DNA of 64,000 nt from Mesorhizobium sp. J8 (lineage in GTDB: Bacteria; Pseudomonadota; Alphaproteobacteria; Rhizobiales; Rhizobiaceae), in assembly GCF_016591715.1 (NCBI RefSeq), contig NZ_AP024109.1, positions 6,446,001 through 6,510,000 on the forward strand. The letters run 5' to 3'. This document shows positions 42,339 through 50,612 of this stretch, one piece after another (position 1 is the stretch's first letter; every line of letters starts with the position of its first letter). The position numbers were made by a program, and so were the translations under genes. The notes beneath the pieces are model-generated. The model was given only the letters and a program-made list of their open reading frames with translations, made no database searches and was not told where the DNA came from.

Positions 42339-42986
42339 ATGATCACCGAGCGCCTCTCACTACCCTCCCGCTTCCGCAGCCTGCCCGCCTTCCTGGTGAT
42401 GGCTTTCGTGCTGCCGCTGCTTGCCGGCTGCGGCTACAACACCATTCCGACCGCGGAAGAGAACGCCCATGCGGCCTGGAGCGAGGTGCTCAACCAGTAT
42501 CAGCGCCGCTCCGACCTGATCCCGAACCTGGTCGAGACGGTGAAGGGCTACGCCTCGCATGAGAAGGACACGCTCGACGCGGTGGTCGAGGCGCGCGCCA
42601 AGGCGACGCAGATCACGGTGACGCCGGACACGCTGAAGGACCCCGAAGCGCTGAAGAAGTTCCAGGATGCCCAGGCTGGGCTGACCAGCGCGCTGTCGCG
42701 GCTGATCGCCGTGTCGGAAGCCTATCCCGATCTCAAGGCCAACCAGAATTTCCTCGCCCTGCAGGCGCAGCTCGAAGGCACCGAGAACCGCATCGCAGTC
42801 GCGCGGCGCGACTACATCCAGGCGGTCAGGGATTACAATCTGACGCTGAAGACCTTCCCGTCCGTGCTGTGGGCGACCTTCTGGTTCCGCGGCAATCAGC
42901 CCTTTGCCAACTTCACCGTCGAGGAGGACAAGATGCAGGTGCCGAAGGTCGATTTCGGCACGAGCACCACCAAACAGGGCGGCTAA
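42339..42986 (+). CDS. lemA: LemA family lipoprotein
   Basis: A 215-residue protein with a signal peptide and lipobox LLAG-C31. The rest is the coiled four-helix LemA domain (AWSEVLNQYQRRSDLIPNLVETVKGYASHE, typical). LemA proteins often neighbour TPM-domain proteins, as here, and may act in envelope stress or membrane-protein quality control. ATG at 42339. It is followed by a palindromic element and two TPM-domain genes. Confidence 0.9.
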   Translation: MITERLSLPSRFRSLPAFLVMAFVLPLLAGCGYNTIPTAEENAHAAWSEVLNQYQRRSDLIPNLVETVKGYASHEKDTLDAVVEARAKATQITVTPDTLKDPEALKKFQDAQAGLTSALSRLIAVSEAYPDLKANQNFLALQAQLEGTENRIAVARRDYIQAVRDYNLTLKTFPSVLWATFWFRGNQPFANFTVEEDKMQVPKVDFGTSTTKQGG

Positions 42987-43033
42987 AGGCTCCGGCTGAA
43001 TCTGATCGAGCTTGCAGGCCTTGAGTTCCTTCA

Positions 43034-43191
43034 CACCCCCCTCTGTCCTGCCGGACATCTCCCCCGCAAGGGGGGAGATCGGCAGCTTGACCGCCGGATC
43101 TCCCCTTCCAACGTTGGAGATTTGCGAAGGTGGGCGTGACATCCAATCTCCCCCCTTGCGGGGGAGATGTCCGGCAGGCCAGAGGGGGGTG
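43034..43191. repeat. Dispersed palindromic intergenic element (family A, copy 4)
   Basis: Arms CCCCCCTCTGTCCTGCCGGACATCTCCCCC and GGGGGAGATGTCCGGCAGGCCAGAGGGGGG (approximate, inverted) enclose a less conserved centre. The right end AGAGGGGGGTG lies directly on the GTG start of the next gene (43189), so this element supplies the start codon and a GAGGGG ribosome-binding sequence. Confidence 0.8.
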
Positions 43192-44007
43192 CCTCGCGCC
43201 TACCTCGCTTTTCTTGGCCTTCTTGCCTTTTTCCTCCTCCCCGTCGCCGCCTTCGCCGCCGACCTTCCCGCCCTCACCGGCCGCGTCGTCGACAATGCCG
43301 GCATCATCGATGCCGGCACCCGGGCGGCGCTGACGCAGAAGCTCGCCGACTTCGAGACAAAAGGCTCCGACCAGATCGTCGTCGCCACCATACCCAGCCT
43401 CGGCGGCGAGGAGATCGAGCCCTACGCAAACCGGCTGTTCCGCTTCTGGAAGCTCGGCCAGGCCAAGGAAAACAACGGCGTGCTGCTGCTCGTCGCCCCC
43501 AACGACCGCAAGATGCGCATCGAGGTCGGCTACGGGCTTGAGGGCACGCTGACGGACCTTCACACCAAGCTGATCATCGAGAACGACATGGTGCCGGCCT
43601 TCCGCGCCGGTGACTTCTCCGGCGGCATCACCAAGGCCGTCGACGACATGATCATGGTGCTTGAGGGCAATCCGGAGGAGCTCGAGGCGCGCGGCAAGCG
43701 CAACGAGCAGGCGCCGTTCAATTCCGACGACCTGTTCTTCGCCATCTTCATCACCATCTGGGCGCTCATCTTCTTCGGCGGCATCGCCATGACGATCCTG
43801 CCGCCGATCTTCGGCCAGAAGATCGGACCGGGCCGCTACCGCTGGCTGGGCATGACCTTCGATCAGAACCGACGCTCTTCCTCGGGCGGCTGGTCGTCCG
43901 GCGGCGGAGGCTGGTCGTCGGGCGGTGGTGGCTGGTCCTCGGGTGGCGGCGGATTTTCCGGCGGCGGCGGCTCGTCCGGCGGCGGCGGCTCTTCGGGAAG
44001 CTGGTGA
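43189..44007 (+). CDS. TPM-domain protein with glycine-rich C-terminus (YgcG type)
   Basis: About 272 residues. A signal peptide (PRAYLAFLGLLAFFLLPVAAFA) is followed by a TPM domain (LTGRVVDNAGIIDAGTRAAL and GYGLEGTLTD), then a membrane helix (FFAIFITIWALIFFGGIAMTIL) and a glycine/serine tail rich in SSGGGGW repeats. Such proteins pair with LemA. The GTG at 43189 is the only start giving a signal peptide; the open frame to 43012 runs through a dispersed repeat. It overlaps nothing but is six bases from the next TPM gene. Confidence 0.85.
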   Translation: MPRAYLAFLGLLAFFLLPVAAFAADLPALTGRVVDNAGIIDAGTRAALTQKLADFETKGSDQIVVATIPSLGGEEIEPYANRLFRFWKLGQAKENNGVLLLVAPNDRKMRIEVGYGLEGTLTDLHTKLIIENDMVPAFRAGDFSGGITKAVDDMIMVLEGNPEELEARGKRNEQAPFNSDDLFFAIFITIWALIFFGGIAMTILPPIFGQKIGPGRYRWLGMTFDQNRRSSSGGWSSGGGGWSSGGGGWSSGGGGFSGGGGSSGGGGSSGSW

Positions 44008-44013
44008 CGCACC

Positions 44014-44652
44014 ATGGCAACACGACCGATCAGCGCCGAGGATCATGACCGCATCGCCGAGGCGATCCGGACGGCCGAGCTGAAGACCGACGGCGAGATC
44101 TATTGCGTCGTCGCGAGAGCCAGCGACGGCTATTTCTTTCCGGCCGCATTCACCGCCACGATCGGCCTTTTCATCGCGAGCCTCGCCGTCGCCTACGGGC
44201 TGGAGGGCCTGTGGCTCACCATCCGGCTGCCGCATTTCGTGCTGGCGCAGCTGCTGGCGCTGGCCTCGGTGTTCGCCCTGCTCTGGTTCCTGCCCGTCTT
44301 GCGCATTCATTTCGTGCCGCGAAGGCTGCGCTATCAGGCCGCGCACGCCAATGCGATGAAGCAGTTCCTGGCCCGCAACGTCCACCGCACGCAGGCGCGC
44401 ACCGGCGTGCTCATCTTCGTCTCCATCGCCGAGCGCTATGCCGAGGTCGTCGCCGACTCCGGCATCGACGCCAAGGTCGGCCAGCATGTCTGGGACGGCG
44501 TGGTGCGCGACCTCACGAAGCACGCCGGCGACGACCGGCTGGCCGATGGCTTCGTAAAAGCCGTCGAATCGGTCGGCGCGGTGCTCGCCGAATATTTCCC
44601 GGTCACCGAGGGCGACACCAACGAACTCGACGATCATCTCGTCGAAATCTGA
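44014..44652 (+). CDS. TPM-domain membrane protein
   Basis: A 212-residue protein: an N-terminal TPM part with two membrane helices (AFTATIGLFIASLAVAYGL and LPHFVLAQLLALASVFALLWFLPVLR), then a C-terminal cytoplasmic/periplasmic domain with RARTGVLIFVSIAERYAEVVADSGIDAKV, the TPM hallmark. It is a paralogue of the preceding gene without signal peptide or glycine tail. The trio lemA-TPM-TPM is probably one operon of envelope function. Confidence 0.82.
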   Translation: MATRPISAEDHDRIAEAIRTAELKTDGEIYCVVARASDGYFFPAAFTATIGLFIASLAVAYGLEGLWLTIRLPHFVLAQLLALASVFALLWFLPVLRIHFVPRRLRYQAAHANAMKQFLARNVHRTQARTGVLIFVSIAERYAEVVADSGIDAKVGQHVWDGVVRDLTKHAGDDRLADGFVKAVESVGAVLAEYFPVTEGDTNELDDHLVEI

Positions 44653-44676
44653 CAATAGCTTCGGCCGGCGACATGT

Positions 44677-44694
44677 CTTTCGCCTGTGCGAAAG
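44677..44694. terminator. Hairpin downstream of the TPM gene
   Basis: CTTTCGC-CTGT-GCGAAAG is a perfect 7-bp stem with a tetraloop, 25 bases after the TPM stop and 61 bases before the GNAT start. It lacks a T-tract, so it may act as a processing or factor-assisted terminator. Confidence 0.4.
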
Positions 44695-44754
44695 CGTCGG
44701 GACGTGTTGGGGACTCTTTGCAATCGGACGAGGCGGGTTTATGGTTAACCAATC

Positions 44755-45264
44755 ATGAACACGCTGACCATCGACATACGGAAGGCAGAACCGCGCGACG
44801 CGAGCGCCATCGCCGAGGTGCACCAGCAGGCTTGGCGCGGCGCCTATTCGGGCATCATCCCGCACCGCACGCTGACCTCGATGATCAACCGTCGCGGCGT
44901 CGACTGGTGGGCCAACGCGATTCGCCGCGCCGCCACGGTGCTGGTGGTCGAGATCGGCGGGACGGTTGCCGGCTATGCCACGATCGGCAAGAACCGCGCC
45001 CGCGAGCTCCGCCAGCAGGGCGAGATCTACGAGCTCTATCTGCGGCCGGAATATCAGGGCATCGGGCTCGGCAGCCGGCTGTTCAAGGCGGCCAAGGCGC
45101 GCCTTGCCGACCATGGCCTGCGCGGCCTCGTGGTGTGGGCGCTGGAAGACAACCACAACGCCTTGGCCTTCTATGCCGGCAATGGCGGCCGCGATATCGC
45201 CGAAGGCGTCGAAGTCTTCGAGCAGAAGGCGCTTAAGAAAGTGGCTTTCGTCTGGAATGACTAA
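44755..45264 (+). CDS. GNAT family N-acetyltransferase
   Basis: A 169-residue acetyltransferase. The acetyl-CoA-binding motif A is at YLRPEYQGIGLGSRLFKAAKARL, and motif B at LEDNHNALAFYAGNGGR. N-terminal segment IRKAEPRDASAIAEVHQQAWRGAYSGII fits GNATs acting on amines or small molecules. The substrate is not known. ATG at 44755 follows a weak site. Confidence 0.88.
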   Translation: MNTLTIDIRKAEPRDASAIAEVHQQAWRGAYSGIIPHRTLTSMINRRGVDWWANAIRRAATVLVVEIGGTVAGYATIGKNRARELRQQGEIYELYLRPEYQGIGLGSRLFKAAKARLADHGLRGLVVWALEDNHNALAFYAGNGGRDIAEGVEVFEQKALKKVAFVWND

Positions 45265-45387
45265 CCTCGCCTAGGTTACAATTCATCACAAACTGTGCGC
45301 TTTCATTAGCGTTCAGTGCTATTCGCCGCATTGCACCATGACGCTTCGCCCGCTATCGGTCTTTTCAATCGAGAGAGGGATTTAGCC

Positions 45388-45921
45388 ATGCGTATCGAAG
45401 CCGTGCCCACCGGGAAGAACCCGCCTGACGACGTCAACGTCATCATCGAGGTGCCGATCGGCGGCGAGCCGATCAAATACGAGATGGACAAGGAGGCCGG
45501 CACTTTGTTCGTCGACCGTTTCCTGCACACCTCTATGCGCTATCCAGGCAATTACGGCTTCGTGCCGCACACGCTGTCGGGCGACGGCGACCCTATCGAC
45601 GTCCTGGTCTGCAACACCCGCGCGCTCGTGCCGGGTTGCGTCATCAATGTGCGGCCGATCGGCGTCCTGATCATGGAAGACAATGCCGGCCAGGACGAGA
45701 AGGTGATCGCCGTCCCTTCGCCCAAGCTGACGCTGCGCTACGAGAACGTCACCGAATACACGCATCTGCCGGAGATTACCCGCCAGCAGGTGCAGCACTT
45801 CTTCGAGCACTATAAGGACCTCGAGCCCGGCAAATGGGTCAAGATCGAGGGCTGGCATGATTCCAAATACGCCAAGAAGATGATCGTCGACGCGATCGCG
45901 CGGGCCAAGGCCGCCAAATAA
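45388..45921 (+). CDS. ppa: Inorganic pyrophosphatase
   Basis: A 177-residue soluble type I pyrophosphatase hydrolysing PPi to phosphate. The metal-binding Asp cluster DGDPIDV (Asp66, Asp68, Asp71) and other active-site segments ([40 protein letters not shown]; broken here in reading) match Escherichia coli Ppa. ATG at 45388 follows GAGAGGG. It converges on the importer permease that ends at 45963. Confidence 0.95.
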   Translation: MRIEAVPTGKNPPDDVNVIIEVPIGGEPIKYEMDKEAGTLFVDRFLHTSMRYPGNYGFVPHTLSGDGDPIDVLVCNTRALVPGCVINVRPIGVLIMEDNAGQDEKVIAVPSPKLTLRYENVTEYTHLPEITRQQVQHFFEHYKDLEPGKWVKIEGWHDSKYAKKMIVDAIARAKAAK

Positions 45922-45962
45922 GGCGGGGCTCTCGCCTTATCGCGAGACGGTGGGCGGAATCC

Positions 45963-46910
45963 TCACCGCACCGCCTTCTCGCCGCCGGCCGCCGTGATCA
46001 CCCCGACGATGATCAGCCCGGTCAGCACCAGCCGCACGCCGGCGCTGACGCCGAAGGTGTTGAGCATGGTGAGCAGCAGCACCAGGAACAGCCCGGCGCC
46101 CCAGACGCCGGGTACGTTCGCCTTGCCGCCGGCCACCGAGGTGCCGCCGATGACCACGACCGCGATCGAGGCAAGCAGATATTCGTTGCCGATATCGACA
46201 TTGGCGCCGCGGAAATAGCCGGCGAGCAGCGCCCCGTCGATGCCGCCCAGCGCCCCGCACAACGTGTAGGTGAGGAAGCGGATGCGGCCTATAGGGACGC
46301 CGGCGAGCCAGGCGGCGCGGATATTCTGGCCGATCGCCAGCACCGAGCGGCCATAGATCATGCGCTGCAGCGCAAGTGCGGCGCCGACGGTGAAGACCAC
46401 CGTCAGCAGCGCCAGTAGCGGAACGCCCAGCACCTGTCGGTTGGTGAAGTCGGCGAAGCCCGGCGGCGGCTTGATCTGTAGGCCCCGGCCGTAGCTGATG
46501 TCGACCGACTGGATGATGAAGCTCGCCGACAGCGTCGCGATGATCGGCGGGATGCGCAGCGCCCAGATCAAGAGATAGTTGATGGCGCCGATGGCCGCCC
46601 CGCAGGCGAGCGCGGCAAGCAGCCCGACGACGATCATCGAATCGCTGCCGCCCATCACCTTCATGGCGACCGCGCTTGCGAGCCCGATATTGGCCGGCAG
46701 CGACAGGTCGACATTGCCCGGCCCCAGCGTGATGACGAACATCTGGCCGACGCCGACGATGACCGTGAAGACGGCGAGCGAAAGCGCCGCCGTGACCATG
46801 CCGCCGGCGCCGTAGCCGCCGGTGAAGATGACCGTCACCACCCACACGACGAGCGCGCCGGCGAAAGACCAGAGCCAGGGTTTTTCAAGCAGGGTGCGCA
46901 TTGAGGTCAT
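45963..46910 (-). CDS. Ribose-type ABC importer permease 2
   Basis: A 315-residue membrane protein of the RbsC family, with about nine helices. Segments IGVGQMFVITLGPGNVDLSLPANIG, VVVIGGTSVAGGKANVPGVWGAGL are typical. It begins three bases after the previous permease gene ends; start ATG at 46910 (MTSMRTLLEK) or the third residue Met. Two different permeases are present, so the importer uses a heterodimeric channel. Confidence 0.9.
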   Translation of the reverse strand: MTSMRTLLEKPWLWSFAGALVVWVVTVIFTGGYGAGGMVTAALSLAVFTVIVGVGQMFVITLGPGNVDLSLPANIGLASAVAMKVMGGSDSMIVVGLLAALACGAAIGAINYLLIWALRIPPIIATLSASFIIQSVDISYGRGLQIKPPPGFADFTNRQVLGVPLLALLTVVFTVGAALALQRMIYGRSVLAIGQNIRAAWLAGVPIGRIRFLTYTLCGALGGIDGALLAGYFRGANVDIGNEYLLASIAVVVIGGTSVAGGKANVPGVWGAGLFLVLLLTMLNTFGVSAGVRLVLTGLIIVGVITAAGGEKAVR

Positions 46911-46913
46911 CGC

Positions 46914-47891
46914 TCACCGCTCCCTGCGGCTGATCAGCACCCGAGCCGCCAGCACGATGATCAGGATCGCGCCATTGGCGGCGACCTGCCAGTCGGGCGG
47001 GATGTGCATGAAGGTCAGAAGAGGCGAGGCTGCGAGCGCCAGCGTCAGCGCACCGATGACCGCGCCGATCGGCGACACGCGGCCGCCGACGAACTCGCCG
47101 CCGCCGAGGATGACGCCGGCGATCGAAAGCAGCGTGTAGCCGTTGCCGATATTGGCGTCGGCCGAGGTGGTGATGCCGATCAGCGCCATGCCGGACAGAA
47201 CGCCGAACAGCCCGGTCAGCGCGAACAGCACGATCTTGGTGCGAAGCAGCGACCAGCCGGCGCGCCTGAGCGCCGCGGCATTGCCGCCGGAGCCGCGCAG
47301 GATGACGCCATAGGACGTGCGCATCAGGCCGAAATGCACGACCGCGGCGATGATCAGTGCGGCAAGGATCGGGAATGGGATGTAAGGCGGCTTGAAGGAC
47401 ATGATCGCAAGCAGCCAGTCTGGCGCCTTGCCGCCGGGCTTGGGCAGGATGAGGATGGCAAGCCCTTGCCAGACGAAGCTCATGCCGAGCGTCACCACGA
47501 TGGACGGCAAATTGCGCAGATGGATCAGCGCGCCGAGCAGCGCATAGGCGCCGATCGAGCCGAGCAGCACGACAATGCCCAGCAGCGGCGCCTCCCTCAG
47601 CCAGGTCGCGGTGACGCAGCCGACGAAACCGACGAAGGTGCCGATCGAGAGATCCAGCTCGTTGCCGGCGATGACGAACATCTGCGCGATCGTCGCCAGC
47701 GCGATCGGGATCGCCAGGTTGAGCATCAGGTTGAAGCCGAAATAGCTGATGGCGCGCGGGTTGAGCCAGGCGATGGCGATGAGCACCAGCGCCAGCGACA
47801 AGGCCGGCAGAAGGCCGCGCAGCAGGCGCGCCCGGGCGGCGCTGCCGCGCGGTGACGATTTCGGGAGCGTGCCGGGAGCGATCGCGGTCAT
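46914..47891 (-). CDS. Ribose-type ABC importer permease 1
   Basis: About 325 residues, membrane protein of the RbsC family (QMFVIAGNELDLSIGTFVGFVG and IAGVILGGGEFVGGRVSPIGAV). I used the ATG at 47891, immediately after the ATPase stop (TGAGATG), which indicates translational coupling; an ATG at 47903 would overlap by 11 bases. Its sugar is not known. Confidence 0.88.
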   Translation of the reverse strand: MTAIAPGTLPKSSPRGSAARARLLRGLLPALSLALVLIAIAWLNPRAISYFGFNLMLNLAIPIALATIAQMFVIAGNELDLSIGTFVGFVGCVTATWLREAPLLGIVVLLGSIGAYALLGALIHLRNLPSIVVTLGMSFVWQGLAILILPKPGGKAPDWLLAIMSFKPPYIPFPILAALIIAAVVHFGLMRTSYGVILRGSGGNAAALRRAGWSLLRTKIVLFALTGLFGVLSGMALIGITTSADANIGNGYTLLSIAGVILGGGEFVGGRVSPIGAVIGALTLALAASPLLTFMHIPPDWQVAANGAILIIVLAARVLISRRER

Positions 47892-47892
47892 C

Positions 47893-49356
47893 TCAGGCCG
47901 CATCGCCGAACGAGGACTGGATGATCTTTTCCTCCGTCAACTCGTCGCGGCCGAGATTGGCGACGATGCGGCCGTTCTTGAAGACATAGACATGGTCGCA
48001 ATTGTCGAGCTCTTCGGTCTCGGTGGTGTACCAGAGGAAGGTCCGGCCCTTGGCGGCCTCCTCGCGCACCAGGTCATAGACTTCGAGCTTGGTGCCGATA
48101 TCGACGCCGCGCATCGGGTCATCCATCAGCACGATCTCGGCGTCGGAGCCGAGCGCGCGCGCAAACAGCGCCTTCTGCTGGTTGCCGCCCGACAGCGAAT
48201 AGATGTTGTTGTTCATATCCGGCGTGCGGATGCCGATCTTCTTCTTCCAGAATTCGGCGAGCTCCGCCTCGCGCTGCGGCGAGATCAAAAGGCCGTTGCG
48301 CAGCCGGGCCAGCGAGCGGATGCCGATGTTCTGGGCGATCGACCATTGTGAAAAGATGCCGTCCGACTGGCGGTCGCCGGCGACCAGCGCCACGGGCGCG
48401 GTGACCTCGATGCCGGCCTTGGCGCGGGCGGCCGCCGAGAAAATCGCCAGCAAAAGGTCAGTCTGGCCATGCCCGGCAAGCCCGGCAAGGCCGATGATCT
48501 CGCCGGCGCGGGCGACAAGCTCCTTGTCGTCCTGCTGTCTGGCCGGACGCGCGCGAACCCTGAGCGCGCCGGCCTCGATTTTCCGGGCTTCGGCGGCGGC
48601 CTTCTGATGTCCTTCGGCGCCGCCCATGGCGGCGACGAGCTTGTCGCGGTCGAAAACAGCAGCGGCATCGGCCGCAACCACCTTGCCGTCGCGCATCACC
48701 ACGATGCGGTCGGCATTCTGCAACACCTCCCCCAGCACATGCGAGATCAGGATGCAGCTTCCGCCCTGCTCGACGAAACGACGGACGAAGGAAAGCAACT
48801 GTCCCGCCGTATGCGCATCCAACGAGGAGGTCGGCTCGTCGAGGATGACGAGATGCAGCGGCTCGCGGGTGAGCGTGAAGGCGCGCGCCACCTCGACCAT
48901 CTGCCGCCGCCCGATCGAAAGGTCGCCGGCGATGTCGTCCGCCGAAATGCCGTGGTCCGGAAAGATCTCGTCGAGCTTGGCGCGGATGAGATCGGCGGCT
49001 CTGCGCCGCCAGCCGAAGCCGGCAAGCGAGGGATGGTTGATGCGGGTGTTCTCGGCGACGCTGAGATTGGGGCAGAGCGACAGCTCCTGGAAGACGCAGC
49101 GTATGCCGAGTTCCAGCGCACGGGCCACGGAATAGCTCGCCTCCTGATTGCCGCGCACGGCGATCTGCCCGCCATCCGGCCGCAGCGTGCCGGCCACCAT
49201 ATGCATGAGCGTCGACTTGCCGGCGCCGTTATGACCGACGAGCCCGACGCATTCGCCGGCGCCGACATGGAAGTCGACGCCGTTAAGCGCCCGAACGGCG
49301 CCGAAATGCTTTTCGGCGCCGTTCAGTCTGACGATATCCGCAACAGCCTGAAGCAT
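47893..49356 (-). CDS. Ribose-type ABC importer double-domain ATPase
   Basis: About 487 residues: first ABC domain with Walker [10 protein letters not shown], signature [15 protein letters not shown] and Walker [15 protein letters not shown]; second with a degenerate P-loop ([10 protein letters not shown]) and signature [15 protein letters not shown]. This is the RbsA/XylG arrangement. ATG at 49356 is preceded by a weak site. Located 44 bases downstream of the binding-protein gene and directly coupled to the permeases. Confidence 0.9.
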   Translation of the reverse strand: MLQAVADIVRLNGAEKHFGAVRALNGVDFHVGAGECVGLVGHNGAGKSTLMHMVAGTLRPDGGQIAVRGNQEASYSVARALELGIRCVFQELSLCPNLSVAENTRINHPSLAGFGWRRRAADLIRAKLDEIFPDHGISADDIAGDLSIGRRQMVEVARAFTLTREPLHLVILDEPTSSLDAHTAGQLLSFVRRFVEQGGSCILISHVLGEVLQNADRIVVMRDGKVVAADAAAVFDRDKLVAAMGGAEGHQKAAAEARKIEAGALRVRARPARQQDDKELVARAGEIIGLAGLAGHGQTDLLLAIFSAAARAKAGIEVTAPVALVAGDRQSDGIFSQWSIAQNIGIRSLARLRNGLLISPQREAELAEFWKKKIGIRTPDMNNNIYSLSGGNQQKALFARALGSDAEIVLMDDPMRGVDIGTKLEVYDLVREEAAKGRTFLWYTTETEELDNCDHVYVFKNGRIVANLGRDELTEEKIIQSSFGDAA

Positions 49357-49400
49357 CCTCAACTTATCCGGTTGGCGATGCGGCCCGCAATGTCGCGCCG

Positions 49401-50417
49401 CTATTGCTTGATGTTGGCCTTGATGGCCGCGAGAGCCTCTTCCTGCGTGTATTCGTGCGTGGCGACGCCGCCTTCCTTGATCTTCGGCAGCGCGGCCTCG
49501 AAATCGTCCTGGGTGAAGGCGAGATAGGGCACCAGGAGGTCGTGCGGAATGTCCTTGCGTCCGTCGAGCACCTGCTGCGCCACCCAGAAGGCGAGCGTCG
49601 AGACGCCAGGGGCGATCGAGGCCGACCAGGTCTTGTAGCCGTCCTTCTCTTTCTGCTCCTTCCACCATTTCAGCTCGTCCTGGCGGTTGCCCATGATGAT
49701 GGTCGGCCGCGGCTTGCCGGCGGCGGCGAAGGCTTGCGCGGCCCCATATCCGTCGCCGCCCTGGTCGACGATGCCGACGATGTCCGGCAGCGACGGCAGG
49801 ATGGTCGCCACCGCCTTCTGCGCCGTCGTCTGGTCCCAGTCGCCGGTCACCGAGCCGACGATCTTGAACTCGGGATGCGCGGCGACGCCTTCGAGGATGC
49901 CGGCATGGATGGCATCGTCGATCGAGGTGCCGGCGAGGCCGCGGATTTCCAGCAGATTGCCGCCCTTCGGCTGGAATTTCGCCATCTGCTCTACTTCCTG
50001 CTTGCCCATATCCTTGAAGTCGACGACGACACGGTAGGCGCAGGGCTCGGTGACGATGCCGTCGAAGGAGACGACGACGATACCGGCATCGCAGGCCTGC
50101 TTGATGGCGCCGTTGAGCGCATCCGGCGAAGCGGCGTTGATGACGATGGCGTCGTAGCCCTGCAGGATCAGGTTCTGCACCTGCGCCGCCTGCGTCGGCA
50201 CTTCCTTGTCGGCGGTGGTGAAGACGTCCGCCGCGGCGACGATCTTGTCGTCGACCGCCTTCTTGGTGACGATGCCGTAGCTGTCGAGCATCGCCTGGCG
50301 CCACGAATTGCCGGCATAGTTGTTGGAGAAGGCGATCTTCTTGCCGCTGGTATCGGCAAGCGCGGTGCCCGAGGCGAGCATCGCCGCGAACGCACTTAAA
50401 ACGAGCAGTTTCTTCAT
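49401..50417 (-). CDS. Ribose-type ABC importer substrate-binding protein
   Basis: A 338-residue periplasmic protein with a signal peptide ([21 protein letters not shown], residues 1-21). The type I binding-protein pattern is clear: [56 protein letters not shown]. Ligand is likely a sugar or polyol. It is the first gene of a leftward operon; a candidate GntR-type operator is 68-78 bases upstream. Confidence 0.9.
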   Translation of the reverse strand: MKKLLVLSAFAAMLASGTALADTSGKKIAFSNNYAGNSWRQAMLDSYGIVTKKAVDDKIVAAADVFTTADKEVPTQAAQVQNLILQGYDAIVINAASPDALNGAIKQACDAGIVVVSFDGIVTEPCAYRVVVDFKDMGKQEVEQMAKFQPKGGNLLEIRGLAGTSIDDAIHAGILEGVAAHPEFKIVGSVTGDWDQTTAQKAVATILPSLPDIVGIVDQGGDGYGAAQAFAAAGKPRPTIIMGNRQDELKWWKEQKEKDGYKTWSASIAPGVSTLAFWVAQQVLDGRKDIPHDLLVPYLAFTQDDFEAALPKIKEGGVATHEYTQEEALAAIKANIKQ

Positions 50418-50484
50418 AGGTTTCCTCCCGGGGTTGCTGGTCTTAAACGGATGGTCGTAACGCGAATTACCTGTTTTTTATCTA

Positions 50485-50495
50485 TTGTCAGACAA
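50485..50495. promoter_or_regulatory. Candidate GntR/FadR-type operator upstream of the sugar importer
   Basis: TTGTC-A-GACAA is a perfect inverted repeat of the TTGTCNGACAA form reported for FadR-subfamily GntR regulators. It lies between divergent genes for a sugar-binding protein (start 50417) and a glucoamylase (start 50613). Such a site would regulate one or both. Confidence 0.45.
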
Positions 50496-50612
50496 ATTCA
50501 GAGGAACCGCAAGGTGTCAACTGCAAAGCATTGGCACTGCCCGATCAACTTGCGGTTAGGCGATTGAAAAGACGGCGACTCCTGGTCTAGGAACGCGGCA
50601 GGAGGCCAATGC

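Noticed and set aside
45937..46845. A 302-residue frame overlapping the ribose-type permease
   Set aside because: Same strand, shifted frame, arginine-rich and without membrane segments; the 45963-46910 frame has RbsC motifs.
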